Positions 37,665 through 50,850 of a stretch of 64,000 bases of DNA are shown one piece after another. Position 1 is the first letter of the stretch. The number at the start of each line of letters is the position of its first letter. The stretch is from Megamerina dolium (taxonomy: Eukaryota; Arthropoda; Insecta; Diptera; Megamerinidae): positions 60,636,649 to 60,700,648 of the forward strand of contig OY978526.1 of assembly GCA_963854835.1 (NCBI GenBank), in the 5' to 3' direction. The position numbers and the translations under genes were made by a program. The notes beneath the pieces were generated by a model. That model did not search any database. It had not been told where the DNA came from and worked only from the letters and a program-made list of their open reading frames with translations.

Positions 37665-40150
37665 AATCACAAATAATAACGAATTCAATGACAACTTTTG
37701 CGCAAACTGGTTATATAAAAGGTCACTCACATCCTTTTCGGTAAACAAACAATTGTCGTAATTCGCTTTATTAATCATCTTTGTCGAATCCACTATATGA
37801 TGATAGTGAAAGAATTTTCTACTAAAGCTTGAATAAACTGGTTTTATTTATCCACTATTTTAAGAAAATCTAAGTTGAATAGATTGCATTGAAGATGGGT
37901 TTATATATTTGACGTTGGCTTTGTTTTTTATATTCCATAAAAAAATTCAGTGTTAAATTAAGCAATTCTGGTCAGTCGTTTTTTGATCGCGATCGTGTTA
38001 GAACGTTTATAAAATCGTTAACGCAATGATGAAATATTTCAACATTGATACAACAAGAAAAAAATAATTAACTGACATCAATTCTGAAAGTTTAGTATCT
38101 GCTGAATTAAAACTTATTTGACACATTGATGATGATGATGGGATATGGTAGGTGGAATATACAACATCTTCTTAATGTAATATCTTAAAATCAAAGATAT
38201 ATATGTTTTTGGAAATGAGATAGTATTTACTTCTACTACAGAAGAATTAATACTCGTAATGATATAATATTTCTTGTACAGTTGTAAATTCTATGATTTT
38301 TCAAGCAAGTTCTGAAGAAGTATAGGAATATAAAATTCTGAGATTGTACAGTATTTACTGAGAATTCGGTTCGGTTAGATAATAATGTTTTTTCAAAGAA
38401 GCAGCAGATCAAATTGCATTCCGAAGTGATGTAAGCTACGAATTTGTAAGAATACCTTTCACCATTGTAAAAGACAAAATAATAAGCAGATATCGTAACA
38501 AACAAAATAATACTACCATCGGCATGCTCTGATTTACTTAAACATATTCCATAAAGGAAGTGATGAGCTCTTGATATTCAATTTTGTAAATCTGCTGGGA
38601 TATTATAATTTTTACTCATCGTATATTAAGATAACTCTTTCCAGTGTTTGAAATCATCTAATAAAAGCTCATTCGCTCTAATCAACACTCTCAAAAGACA
38701 TTCTTCAGAGTGACATATTCATGTTGTCGTATCTGAGTTGTATTTTATCGCCTTCAAAAGTCTCACTGAAAAACTTAAGAACTAAGATCTTTGTTAGCAA
38801 CGCTTTGATAAATTTGACTATCTCCACTGTAATCGTTGAAAACCTTTATACATTTTTTCTTTGAAAGTCCATAGACTTTTATATAATTTGATTTGTTGTA
38901 ATATCTAAGCTTTATTTTGAAATAATTGGCTTTTCTTAAGAGACATTAAGTAATTTTTTCAAGTCATGTGTGAAGAAGATATAAATGAAACATTTCCGCC
39001 GATAAGTTTGGAAACATTTTTAATAAAGTTGAATTTATGGGTCACGCCAATAAAATAAAAATTATACAACGTCATATGATATACATATATGTAATATTCT
39101 TGAATAATGGTTTGCGTACAATATTATTTCTATATAGAAAGGAAAAAGGAAAACTAAAATGGCGTTTATAGCCGAAGTTAAAATTAAATTTTGAGTTAAA
39201 AATAATATTGGTTTTTTGACAGATTTTGTTATAAGGAATTTATAAAAGAAAACGGATCCACCAATGACCCAAGGACTTCTAATTACGAAGAGTTGTATTA
39301 ATTTATATATTACTTAGCCATAAAAATCATCGAATGAAACAATTTTACATATATAACTACTTTAAAAATATCATTTGATTCTCGTTTTTTTTTCTCAATG
39401 GATTGATTTCCATATCAACAAATAAAACTTTAATTTTCCTCCCTCTTCTTAAGTAGTAATGGTCGCTTGGTCGGTCAGTTGCATGGTTACATAGACTAAC
39501 ATAAGGCAAAAACGAAAAAAAAACGATATTAAACAAAAAGGTTACAAGGTTAACTAAACGTCCTTCGGACAACTGCAAAAAAATCTACCATTTTTCTTCT
39601 ATACACATACACACAAACACATCGATTTGTATACATATATCGTATAAATTTTTTTGCATATCATTCGTATTTGTAGCATTACGACTTGAAAAAATGGAAA
39701 AGCAAAACGTATATACAATATATATTTTCTAAAACATACACGAATAAGGCAAACAACAAAAAGACAAAATAGCAATAGCCGGAGAAAATATATGAAAACA
39801 AACGTATGGCAAACGCTAAAAAATTTACTATCACATGTAGTATATGAATGTTTATGCATACAAATCTATATTTTCTATGGTTATAGTATATGAATATTCA
39901 TCCTTTCTGTTTTATTATGGCTTGTGCTGCCGTTGTTTCTTTTCGTTCATCTTTTTTTTTACAATGCTATTTATATGTTTCCGTAAAGGTAATTATAAAT
40001 ATACGATCTGTATGTATAGATATTTCAATATACCTACCATCTATACCATATATGTATCATATATGTGTGTAGGTATTTGAGACAAAAAAAAATATATTTT
40101 TCTGTTTTAATTTGCACTTTTATCGTATTTTTTGAATTCTTATTTTTTTT
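36086..40150. other. Long AT-rich spacer, no gene seen
   Basis: Contains an 11-unit (CAT)n run at about 37632-37664. ORFs are short and of low complexity. Confidence 0.6.
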
Positions 40151-40345
40151 TGTGGGTACCATAGCTTAGGGGTGAGTGCATTGGCTTTCTGATCAGCAGG
40201 TCTTGGGTATATTTCTCTTCCAGTACAAGAGTACTGTAAGAGAAACTCGGTGATGTGACAACTGGCCTTTCTGGCCTAAGTGTGTCCTCTCAGAGAAAGG
40301 GCAGCCACAATAGCCTAAAATGTTAGATTATTGTGGCTTACTTAA
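40151..40345 (+). repeat. Second SINE-like family with tRNA head
   Basis: gtgggtaccatagcttagggg resembles the head of the main SINE, with an A-box-like tagcttagggg. The body differs: cggtgatgtgacaactggcc and gtgtgtcctctcagagaaag. A 10-bp inverted repeat, gccacaata pairing with tattgtggc, closes it near 40307-40340. The B box is eroded. Confidence 0.45.
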
Positions 40346-40726
40346 CCAATCGTACTATTTTTATATATGCATGTACCTACTTGCACCCATTATGATATAC
40401 ATATTATCAGAAATTTTCTAAATTAACATGAGCCATTTGTTTTATGATTCGATGAATTTATGTGATATGAATTTTATTCCCATTAGAATATTTCTAATGG
40501 GAATACAAAACAAAAAACGTAGTTGGTACACTCAGATCATATCACATAAATTAACAAGCGAAAGATGATGATTATTATTATTAGTATTATTATTAGTATT
40601 ATAGTATAATAGTTCTATTGTGCCCCTTTCGTTAACTTATGCAAATACAATACAACTTAATATGTTACACGATGGAACCCAGAAACGGGTTGAGACCAAC
40701 AAATATTAGGTACTAGTTTAAAGTGG
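40346..40726. other. Spacer, no gene seen
   Basis: Short ATT/AGT triplet runs near 40570-40610 only. Confidence 0.5.
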
Positions 40727-40950
40727 TTTCTCAAACGTTACCTACTACCTGTCGGCAAGCAATTGGCAATTCTTCCGGCAGTAACAAATTGCCAAAAATG
40801 CTTCTTAAAAGAGTTCTGTGACAAAACTAAGTTAAAGTGATGTCACAAGGGTTCCTTGTGGTTCCTTCTAGTACTGTCCAAAATTTGAGACGCACAACAG
40901 TAATGGAAGAGAAGCTCGGCCAATGAGCCCTTCGGGATTTTAAGTGCCAC
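40727..40950 (+). repeat. tRNA-derived SINE, copy G (headless)
   Basis: Starts within the body (cctgtcggcaagcaattgg) and ends taagtgccac. The tRNA head and the T tail are missing. Confidence 0.85.
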
Positions 40951-43900
40951 AGCTGGAGTTGGAAACTTGTAACAAATTTGCAATCAATGATCGTCTAACA
41001 TACGAATATATTGACTGCAGGTTGGGGATATTGCAGACTATTTTCTCTGCAGTTATTTTCAACTTAAAATTAGAATGAAAGTCCGTATTTTAATCAAAAT
41101 CATAATATTCAATCTGTAAATCTTATTTGATTTCTGTATGATGAAGCTGTATTTTATGATTTATTTAATTTCTACTTTAAAACTATTGAAGAACTTCGAA
41201 ACTTGGATGAGTTTTCCTTCTATCGACAGTTTTGTTTAGTTCTTATTAATATCATTAGTCTATTTCACACCCTCAAATTCTAATAACATCGAATTTTCTA
41301 AACTTTATAACAAAAGTCTTTCGAAGCATTTTCATGCTAAATTATTAGGATCGTAGGAATTTCCAATGGCTTAGCAATATAGTTTAAATGAACAAACGTA
41401 ATACTCTTGAATTAGTAGCACCGAGGTAATATTCGCATTTTAAATTAAATTATGCTTAAAAACGATCTTAATCTCTTTATGAAATTTTAAATTAAAAACC
41501 ATTTGAAAAATTTAACCGGATATTAGTTGTGATTGGTTGCTGAAAAATTGTAGTTAGTGCCACGAACGCAATTAACTTATGCGTATTGATAAAAAAATAT
41601 TATAAAAGTAGTTTCTCTTAAAAAATCTGTAAAATTTCTATGGTGAAATGGTAAACTAAATTAACTGTAATTTTTATTGTACCAACTATTTTGAAAACAA
41701 TATTTAATTAAATAAAATAAAAATAAACTTGTTGAATAATTTTTTTCATAAAAAAAATAACCAAAACGTAAGAATACAAGAAATGAAAAGCAAAAAAATG
41801 CATTATCATAAAAATAGTTTCAAATGATAATAGCGATAATAATAATGATAATCAAAATTTCATAGTAATTTCATTTGCACAAATGAATGAATTCCATTTT
41901 GCAAAAAAAAAACAAATTCAACAACTAACACCGGCAACTCCCTACGCACTAAAATTCGAAAATGTAAAAATGTAAATATGCAAAAATAAAATAAAATAAA
42001 AAAAAAATTAAGCCAAAATTCCAAAAAAAAGATTAAAACTTTTTAGAAATAAAATTTCCAAGTAACTACAATCACAATGATAATAACAAAATTCTGGGAC
42101 TACTACAAGCCATCTCTATATACAAATAGTACAACAAAAAACAATGCACGTTCCCTATTGGCTTTCGTTGGACACAGAAAGTGCATATAAAATGCAATTT
42201 TTAACACGTAACCAAGGTCCAATCGACGAATGCAGTTTTGTGTAGATTTGCCTCCAAACACAAAAAACAAAGCAGATATTTGATAAATAAAACCAACAGC
42301 AAGAGCAGCACAGAAATCCACATAAGCAAAAAAAGGAATAGTAGTAGTAGTAGTAGAAAGTATGACATAGGTAAGAAAAAAAAACACAAAATAATGCTTC
42401 AGCAACATTTTGGGTGTGGCACATTACATTTGCATTAGATATGCATTCACAGACACACACGCTTCTATGTATCCACACACATTTATTGCATTTATATTGC
42501 AAAACTACAACAACAACAACAAAGACAATCATAAATTGAGAAAAATGGAATAAAACATACAAGTGAAAGGGTGTAAAAGTACAGTTTTTAGTTTTTATAA
42601 ATTTTATTTGAACTATCAGCACATATATAGCGAAGGCATCCAAAAGGGGAAGCTTCACTAGAGTGAATTAAATAAGATACGAGGAAAATTAGAAAATACT
42701 CCCATGATTATGCTTGCAGGGAGAAAAACATTTGTATACAAAAGCACAAATGCACACAAATTGAGAAGCCGGTCACAAAATGGGAGTACAAAAAAATCTC
42801 TCTTTTTACAAAACCTATTCGTTTTTGCACTTTTTAGTCAACTATTCTATATATTCAAAATACCCTCCTACCTACAATAAATAGTCAACGAGTACTCGTA
42901 TGTATGCGTATGCGTTGCCTTTTAAATTTTCCTTGTTTTTTTCGTTATTATTTTATTCATTTTGCTATTCAAATTTTGTTGCTATGTAGCATATCCCTAT
43001 TCGATATCCTAAAAAAGAGTATAACACACGCCCATCATATACCATATAGTAGGTATACATACACTCTATGTACATATATGCAGGCTTGTTTCGAAACCAA
43101 CGACTATAACGATGACAATGGCAGAAGCATCATTATTATTATCATCATCCACAGCAAACATCATCTTCAGCAGAAGGATCATCATCGCCGTCAACATCAT
43201 CATCAACATTATAATTATCATCATCATAGCGTCTTCTGGTATAGTGATGGTGGTTTTGTACATAAATATTTGCTGTATATAGTCTACCCTGAAGAGGGGA
43301 TACTCGTAAAAAAGAAGCAAAAAGCGAGATGCAAAACGCTAAAAACTAATGCGTCAGAAAGAGAGACAGTATTAGAAAATGAGAATGAAAACATACTGAA
43401 ACAGAGAGCTCGAGCGAACGAAAGAGCAATACTATACATGGGTAGAAATTGTGAGCGAGAGAGCTACGTGTATGTAGATGGATGTAGGATACACGGCCAT
43501 ATATATATCTGCAACAAAACCCAAACTAACTAGGGTAATATATAGTATATAAAAACATGTGAGAGAGAATGATATACTCTTTGAGGATAGAGCGAACCAA
43601 GTTTGTGAGAGAAATGCATATCCAACAAACACACAAACATGTGATTTGAGGAAGTAAATACGAATACAAGAATAAACTTTTTGATGCCATAATGGTAATA
43701 GGAATAGTTAGCAGTCGATGGCGCTGAGTAGTGATGGAGTTGGCAGCATTACACACAAATAAACGGTGGCATTTAAATAACGAGATTTTCGTCCTATCAT
43801 CAATAAAACAGATGCGACTTTTTTTGAAAGTTGTTATATCCTATACTTAAAAACAGTTAAACCATAGTTCGTTCATTCATATGTCGAACCCATAAGGAGA

Positions 43901-44300
43901 AAGAAGTAGTATATACATACGTAGATTACTGGCCAGAAGCACAATCTGAGTTGATTTAGTCATGTTGTCAAACTGATCGCACGATAATTTCCGTAACAAG
44001 CCGATAATTTAACGAATGAATGAAATTGGATCAAAACTACGTCTACCTTTCATACAAAAATATTATTTTACACTTTGGACACGGATATATTAAGCTTTCA
44101 AACTGAAACTTGGCACGTATGATTGCATTTGCTAAATATCAAATATACCCCATACTGACCTCAATCGAATATCTATCTTCTATACAAACTTATGCTTCCG
44201 AGTACATACTTTCACAATTTCGCTCTCGAAAATACAACGATATCAAGCTGAAGATCCGTACACATATTATATTTATTACTTACTTGGCACACATAAAGCT
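40951..44300. other. AT-rich spacer with triplet repeats, no gene seen
   Basis: CAT/ATT/CAA repeats at 42340-42360 and 43125-43225 create long low-complexity ORFs, including 42904-43533. None looks like a protein gene. Confidence 0.6.
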
Positions 44301-44311
44301 ATTACACTGAA

Positions 44312-44586
44312 ACACTGAAATAACGAAAAGATTTTTCTTTCGAACGGTTTTCACTTGTCGACAAACAACTGACAATTCTTCTGGAAGTAACAATTTGCCG
44401 TGGAAAAGCTTCTAAAATAATTCTGTGACAAAGCTCAGAAAATGTGATGCCCCAAGAGTTCTGCCGTTCGCAATCGGCTAAAATAAATAGGTCCCTTCTA
44501 ATACTGTCCAAAATTAAACATGGAAGAGAAGCTCGGCCAAAGAGCCCTTCGGGGGTTGGAAGTTCCACATATTTATTTATGTTTTT
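44312..44586 (+). repeat. tRNA-derived SINE, copy H (5'-truncated)
   Basis: Body from cgaaaagatttttctttcg to ccacatatttattt, lacking the head. It is flanked by an 11-bp duplication attacactgaa (44301-44311 and 44587-44597). Confidence 0.9.
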
Positions 44587-44597
44587 ATTACACTGAA

Positions 44598-46736
44598 TCT
44601 CAGTACATTCAATTCTATTTTATCAATAAAAGACACTGGACTCAATCTGATAAAATCAATGTCTGACAAATCCTTCTATATTTATATCTAAACTCTTACA
44701 ATCATCACCTTTTCATATTGGATTAAATTCTAAGCTTCAGTTAATGCTATTTCAAGTTTAAATCAGAATTTTACAGTAATTGTTTGTTGCATGATTATTT
44801 TTAGGACACACGTAACAAACATATTGTTACAAAAACGCGGGTACATTGCTAACCAAACATGAACTATATATAAACTTGGTTGTGTTTAAAACAGAAAAGA
44901 TGATACTATTTATTCCTAAACGAAGTTGCATTTTATAATAAAAAAAAAATCTCGTTATTTAAAAGACATACTGTGTTTATTGTACATTGTACATTGTCAA
45001 ATAACACCAAAGATGCTGACCATTAAGCTTAGAGCAATCTCAAATTTGCAAAAAATATTTTATAGTAATTCTAATAAATTCATTTAATTTTTAAAAAGAT
45101 ATTAGAATTCCTATTCTTTAAAATATTCTGATACTCTGAGGTAGTATTAACTATTGGTTTTTTATTGAAAATTTTCTATCATGCGCATATGCATATCAGA
45201 TATGTATATTTTCTTTTTTGTTATCATCAAGTATAGATAGCTACATATATGCATGTGAGATACCTAAAATATCCAACTTTAGAAACCCTCTCTTATTTCT
45301 CTCCTCTCCTCTCATCTTGTCTTTCTCTGTCTTTCATACTCTCCATCACAGTCTCTTTCTCTCTCGCATGCACCTTAAATTCATATATACAGAAATTTGC
45401 AATTTTCAATTTGTTTTTCATATACGGTTTTAGTTATTGTTTTATTTTCAGTTTGTTGTTGTGGATTGAACTCATATATTACGTTGACCTTTGCCTGTCC
45501 TTATGGTGGTTGCAGAGTTACAAATACATGTGCATATCGCTTATATTCTCTGAGAATATGTACATATAACCGACCATTGTACACTATTCACACTCACTAA
45601 CTTGGCCATTTTTCGTATACGTGTATTTGTTGGTTTACTCTCTTTCATTTTGTTTCGTTTTTCTACATCCTTTTGCTACCATTTCGTGTTTTTATTCTTA
45701 CGTATGTGTTAGTAATAAAAGCAAAACGTATGCTCTCTTTTGAAGTTAGTATATAGTGTACATTGTGTAGTTAGCTTATATGCATATGTATAGTAGTATG
45801 TAAGTCGGCGTCTTTACTCGTATTCATATCGTTTAATACTTATGGTCTGATGTAAGGGGTTTTGTGCGCGTCCACCTTAAGCAATTTTCAAAAAGGGTGT
45901 ATATTTGTGATGTAAAAACTGTAGATTTTATATTCAACTGCTGGTATTGATTACTAACAACATTGCTTATATGAAGTAATCATTTACATAGGTTACTATA
46001 TTATGTAGCTAGACCCAGTATATGCAAATTACCTCATATATAGTTAGCCGCGATTATGACTACCGAATATGCAGAAGTTTCAATATCACTAATACATCAT
46101 AGGTATACATACAATAGTATGCTTTGTGTGTATTGCACAAGTTGCAATTATGTATATTCCTTACTCCTTTTGGCACTTTACACACTTGCATCGTATGTAC
46201 AGTAAATCGGAGTTTTAGTTTCGCATAAAATTTTATTTTATGTTCTTATGCTATGTATTTCTATGTATTGTATTTCTATAAATTTCATGATTGTTTGATA
46301 AGACTATTTCTTATATGAATACACAAGGATATAGTTATATGAAAATCATATATATTTTAATACTTATATTCTCTCTCCCTCTTATGAACCTATTATATTT
46401 GCCATTAAGTGGGATATTCGGATAAGATACGAATAGAGGTATTTGTTAAACCCTTAGTCAAAAATGTAACTATAATCTAATACTTATGGATATTATGACT
46501 ATAAATTTAATTTCCTGTATAAAATGGCAATTTATGCATGATAAATGCACATTGAATTTAATTTCGAATTATTTTCTTGTATCTACGATTTCTCTGAATA
46601 ACTTATTATTAGTAGTGGATATATTATTATAAATCTTTGTAAAAGTATAAATATGATGATGAGATATAGGATGATGGCTGTATGCATTATTATCGAAATA
46701 TTGCAATTTTATTATTAAATTTACTAAATTTTATCT
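44598..46736. other. AT-rich spacer, no gene seen
   Basis: A CT-rich block lies at about 45285-45366. No genes. Confidence 0.6.
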
Positions 46737-48070
46737 ATTCCCCAGTACATATTGCGTTTTCAAAACTATTATAAAAAATGTAATGCACTTCGACGGCAAA
46801 ATTGCAATTAAATTAGACGCCTCTTCATTGACGTGGTGTACTAGCCTTTCCTTATGGGCTAGAGCAATTTTTGCTATTTCAACGTTTACAGAATTTACTC
46901 TTAGATCTCGCTCAATGTCTGAGCTTCTGTAATACCATGGCGCTTTTACGATACACTTTAATACTTTATTTTGAGATTGTTGAATTATGTTAATTGTACT
47001 TTTACTGGCACATCCCCATAACATTGATATTTGTTTGTAAATTAATAATTAAATTAATAAACCCATGAGCCATTGCATGTTTTTCCACCATAGTTTGAAG
47101 TCGAGTTTCATGCCCAAATACTTCGCACAACTTAAATATAGAATGTGTAAGCCATCTATATAAAGAGCTGAATGTTGCGTTTTGTTGTATGTAAAATCTA
47201 CGTGCACAGATCTCGTTTCGTTCATTTTTATTCTTCATTCTTTCGTCCGTTGGAAAATTGTATTCAGAACGGCTTGCAAGGCGGTGTCAACCACAAAGGT
47301 TGCATGCGTAAATATTAAAAACAATAAAAAGAGGCCCCAGTACACTGCCTTATGGTATTTTATTTGTCTACGGCTTGAATATGCGTCATCCTGCTTTAAT
47401 CGGAAGTAGATATTTGATAGATATGACTTAAGAGTTTCATAATATTGTTTTGGAAATATTAATTTTACTTTTGTAAGTAGACCAGTGTGACAAACTTAAT
47501 CGAATGCTTTCGCTACGTCTAGGAATACGGCAGAGCATTCCTTTTTATCCCTCGAGTGCTTTTTCAATTTCATGTGTGGTTCTGTGCGCTTGATCGATGT
47601 GAGTGTTTGTATCGAAAACCGAACTGATGTGTTGGAATCAATTTTTTCGTTCGACTATTACGTTTAGGCGTTTTATGAGCAGCTTTTCAAATAATTTCGA
47701 AAGTATAGGTAGAAGCAATATGGGTCCATACGACGATGGTTCGTGCCCTAGTTTACCTGGTTTTTGAAGCATAATAACCTCTGCAGTTTTCCAAAAAATT
47801 GGTATTTGTAATTTGTTAAATCTCTAGTGCGTTTAGGTGGTAGCTGTTTAAGTATCTCAGCAGTGATTAGATCATATCCCGGAGAGTTTTTAGTCCATTT
47901 TCCGTCTCTTGCTTTGAGAGGGAGACATTGAACTTGAGGCCTTTTAGGCGTTTGGTACACTTCTATAGCAAATAGTCCATACGCCAATCATTAGATAATG
48001 ACTGCAAGTTGCGTGAAAAGTATTTACCGACTGGTGCTCGAGTTTTATGCCACTTATTACGCAGTTTTCG
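46737..48070 (-). pseudogene. Jockey-like LINE reverse transcriptase, decayed
   Basis: Minus-strand blocks in translation order: KNSPGYDLITAEILKQLPPK (about 47850-47900), QFGFRYKHSH (about 47600), a FDKV-type block (about 47490), SVLGPL-like text (about 47330), and the C-terminal APWYYRSSDIERDLRVNSVN (46860-46940) after LWGCASKSTINIIQQSQNKV. The last block is the same region as in the Jockey relic at 1758-3250 but clearly a different family. Many stops and shifts; no endonuclease found. Confidence 0.75.
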
Positions 48071-48571
48071 TTTGTATGAAATTACTTTAACAAATACTCT
48101 AAACTTTTAATTCAATCGTAAGGTACATAAATTCAAAACTCACATGATTGAACCCGCTTGTTTATGTATTCGAATTGATGTGAAAAATTAGAATTTTATC
48201 TTTAACGCCTCAAACAAAACATGCATAATTTACTGCATACACACCGATGCAAATTCGATGTAGAATATCTACATTTTACCCTTGTTTAGTTTGTGCGTCT
48301 GCATGTTCATTCTAAATATACAAAAATCATCCATACAAGCACCTACATACTAAATATGCAACTCACATACTAGTCGAACAGAGTTGCGTATAGTAGACTA
48401 CATATAGTGTACTATACTCTCACGTACAGTATGTACAAATATGTAATATGCACGTAAAAAAGATTTATCTGATGCAAAACAAACAACAAAACAAAATCAT
48501 AAAAGTGAATTCCAATGGAATAACAATAATGATGATGATGATCATCATCATCGACACTACCAAAATATGTA
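48071..48571. other. Spacer left of Tigger-like element
   Basis: Contains a GAT/ATC triplet run near 48527-48553. No gene. Confidence 0.55.
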
Positions 48572-48842
48572 TACAGTAGACGCTCGGAAATTAAAACCAT
48601 TTTGTTTTTGGGGCAGTTCTAATTTCCGAAATGTTCTAATTTCTGGACGGTTTTTTTAACGTAAATAATAAAAATAAGAGTTAAGCCACTTCCAAAAACT
48701 ATATAAAAACATTTTTTTTTATTTTTTTCTTATTTTATTTAAAAACAAAACAATTCAGTCCATTACATAACAATTATTAAAAAAATACAACTTAAAATTT
48801 CAGAAATTAATTAAAAATTCAGGATAAGGGCTCAGTTCAAAA

Positions 48843-50501
48843 TTAATTTTTGTTTAACATATAATCAGTAATATTTGTTTGTTTTTTTGGTTTCTTTAAA
48901 TCTGATATAACAATATCGTTACGGAGGGCCAAAAGATTGGCCATGTGCTTACTGGAAGACAATTCACTCTTGTTGCACCAATTTATTAAATTGTTAACGC
49001 TTTCAATAGCTATAGCATTTGAAATAACTGGTGTGTCATCAACAACATCGTGTTCACTGCTATCAGAAAACTCATCACCGCTACTTAGGTCATAACCAGT
49101 TCCGTCTTCAAACACATCTTCATTCCATTTCTCGATGTCATCAATACACATGAAACTGTTTGGATCAATTTCTGCTAAAAGAGTTTGATTTATTTGGAGA
49201 GCTTCATTGCAGTCCTCATTTTTGTTAAGCAACTGTGCTAGTGGCACATCATCATCGCTGTCGTATTGGTCAGAGTCCCAATTTAACAACTTTGACCAAG
49301 AATTCCTCAACACTGTTTGCGTCATCTCATCCCAAGCTTGTTTCAGAAATATTATTGCCTTTCGGATGGAATGGGATTTCAACAGACTATTCAGTGCACC
49401 ACCCTCAGCTATTATTTCAGCAAGTAACTTACTTCTGTAAACAAGTTTTGTTAACTTTATGGGATTTTGATCCATTGGTTGCACAGCTGCTGTCACATTT
49501 GGCGGCAAGAAATATGCAACTATGTTGCCATCTTTGCTTTGAAGATTCTCAATTGGTGCATGAGCGGAGCAGTTATCAATAAGCAAAAGAGCCTTCGGAG
49601 GCAAGTTCTTTTTTTGAGAAAACTGGATGATCTGTAAACAAAAAAATATTTTAAAATTAAAGAAATTAAAAGCAAAATTATTTCCTCTTACTTCATTAAT
49701 AAATATCTTGTGAAACCAATCATGAAAGATCCGAGACGTCATCCAAGCATTTTTGGAAAAGTCGTAATTAAGTGGATTATTAAAACCTTTGAAGCACCTG
49801 GGATTTTTGGCTTTTCCAATAACTAAGGGCACTAATTTGTGAGAGCCATCAGCATTTGAACCAAGTAAAATTGAAATTCGTTCTTTTTGAATTTTGTATC
49901 CAGGCGCACTTTTTTCACAAGCAGAGACATATGTTTTATCTGGTAGGCAACGATAAAATAATCCGGTTTCGTCCACATTATATATTTGCGACTCCATTAA
50001 TTCCATCTCAGTGACTTTTGCATGGAATCTGTGAACAAATGGAGTGATCGAGGCAATATCACTAGAAAGAATCTCGCCACCAATTTTTAAAAAACGAATT
50101 CCGTGTCGCTTTTTAAATTTAGTAAACCATCCATCGCTTGCTCGGAATGCATTTTCATTTTTATCGGGGTATTCTTCACCAAAAATTTGTTTAGCCTTTT
50201 CCTTTAATATTGTTCCTGTCAATGTACACTTCCTTTCGCGTTGTTTTAAAAACCACTCATAAAGACGACTTTCCATTTTCAGATATTCGGCACTATGCAT
50301 AGTTTTATTTGATGCTTCCTTATAAGTGTTGGAAACAGCATTTAATATAGATGATCTATTTGACTTGATATAGCTGATGGCAGATTTGCTCACATTGAAA
50401 TCTAGCGCTAGACGATTCCCTTGAACTCCTTTGTCCAGCTTTTCCAATATCTTTACTTTGGTTTCCAAAGATAAAGTGTTTTTTTTACGTTTATTTGACA
50501 T
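48843..50501 (-). CDS. Tigger/pogo-like transposase, open frame with in-frame intron
   Basis: 552 codons from ATG to TAA without a break. Residues 5-55 resemble the CENP-B N-terminal helix-turn-helix (LSLETKVKILEKLDKG). Residues 75-137 resemble the second Tc5/CENP-B-type DNA-binding domain, and 165-375 the DDE_1 catalytic fold. Catalytic residues fit NVDETG (Asp177), LLLIDNCSAH (Asp309) and QPMDQ (Asp344), a DD34D spacing once the intron is ignored. Residues 271-290 look intronic: a 60-nt stretch begins gtaagag and ends tttacag. The C-terminus is acidic and ends in a PCNA-box-like QTNITDYM. It acts in the nucleus, cutting and pasting the element at TA. The start fits because a Lys/Arg-rich segment follows directly. 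Could be expressed; not proven. Confidence 0.9.
   Translation of the reverse strand: MSNKRKKNTLSLETKVKILEKLDKGVQGNRLALDFNVSKSAISYIKSNRSSILNAVSNTYKEASNKTMHSAEYLKMESRLYEWFLKQRERKCTLTGTILKEKAKQIFGEEYPDKNENAFRASDGWFTKFKKRHGIRFLKIGGEILSSDIASITPFVHRFHAKVTEMELMESQIYNVDETGLFYRCLPDKTYVSACEKSAPGYKIQKERISILLGSNADGSHKLVPLVIGKAKNPRCFKGFNNPLNYDFSKNAWMTSRIFHDWFHKIFINEVRGNNFAFNFFNFKIFFCLQIIQFSQKKNLPPKALLLIDNCSAHAPIENLQSKDGNIVAYFLPPNVTAAVQPMDQNPIKLTKLVYRSKLLAEIIAEGGALNSLLKSHSIRKAIIFLKQAWDEMTQTVLRNSWSKLLNWDSDQYDSDDDVPLAQLLNKNEDCNEALQINQTLLAEIDPNSFMCIDDIEKWNEDVFEDGTGYDLSSGDEFSDSSEHDVVDDTPVISNAIAIESVNNLINWCNKSELSSSKHMANLLALRNDIVISDLKKPKKQTNITDYMLNKN
49632..49691 (-). other. Putative 60-nt intron in transposase
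   Basis: On the minus strand gaa|gtaagagg gives a strong donor and ttgtttacag|atc an acceptor with a T-rich tract. The length is divisible by three and lacks stops. Removing it joins FINE to IIQFSQKK, which restores the spacing usual between these blocks in the family. Confidence 0.75.
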
Positions 50502-50721
50502 TTTTGGTAAGTTATTTTTAGTTTTCGGTAGAGTCTACCAAAATATGTCAACGCGTATCAAATTTCACATACGAATGACAAAAACACCAAAAATATGGCA
50601 AAACAAAAACTAAAAAGGAATTAAATATATAACTTGGGGATTCCCCTTTCTATTTTACTTTTGTTCAGTGAAATAAAAACCAAGAATGGGAATTTCCTTG
50701 TAATAAAAATTAAAAAAAAAA

Positions 50722-50850
50722 CGCTCAGAAATTAGAACCTCAAGTTCTAATTTCAGAGCGTTCAATGCAACAAAAATGGGAATTCCCTTGTGTTTAAAAT
50801 TAAAAAAAAAACGCTCAGAAATTAGAACTTCAAGTTCTAATTTCAGAGCG
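50722..50850. repeat. Subterminal palindromes of Tigger-like element
   Basis: Two copies of a 39-bp near-perfect palindrome (50722-50760 and 50812-50850), each starting cgctcagaaattagaac and ending gttctaatttcagagcg, within a 90-bp tandem unit. The same half-site gttctaatttc appears three more times to the right end and twice at the left end. Confidence 0.9.

Noticed and set aside
42155..42658. 167-codon minus-strand ORF with Tyr/Phe/Leu runs
   Set aside because: Built on triplet repeats and AT-rich spacer; no start context or homology.
42904..43533. 209-codon ORF on the plus strand
   Set aside because: Dominated by runs of Ile, His and other residues from CAT/ATT repeats; no domain, and the opposite strand is open too.
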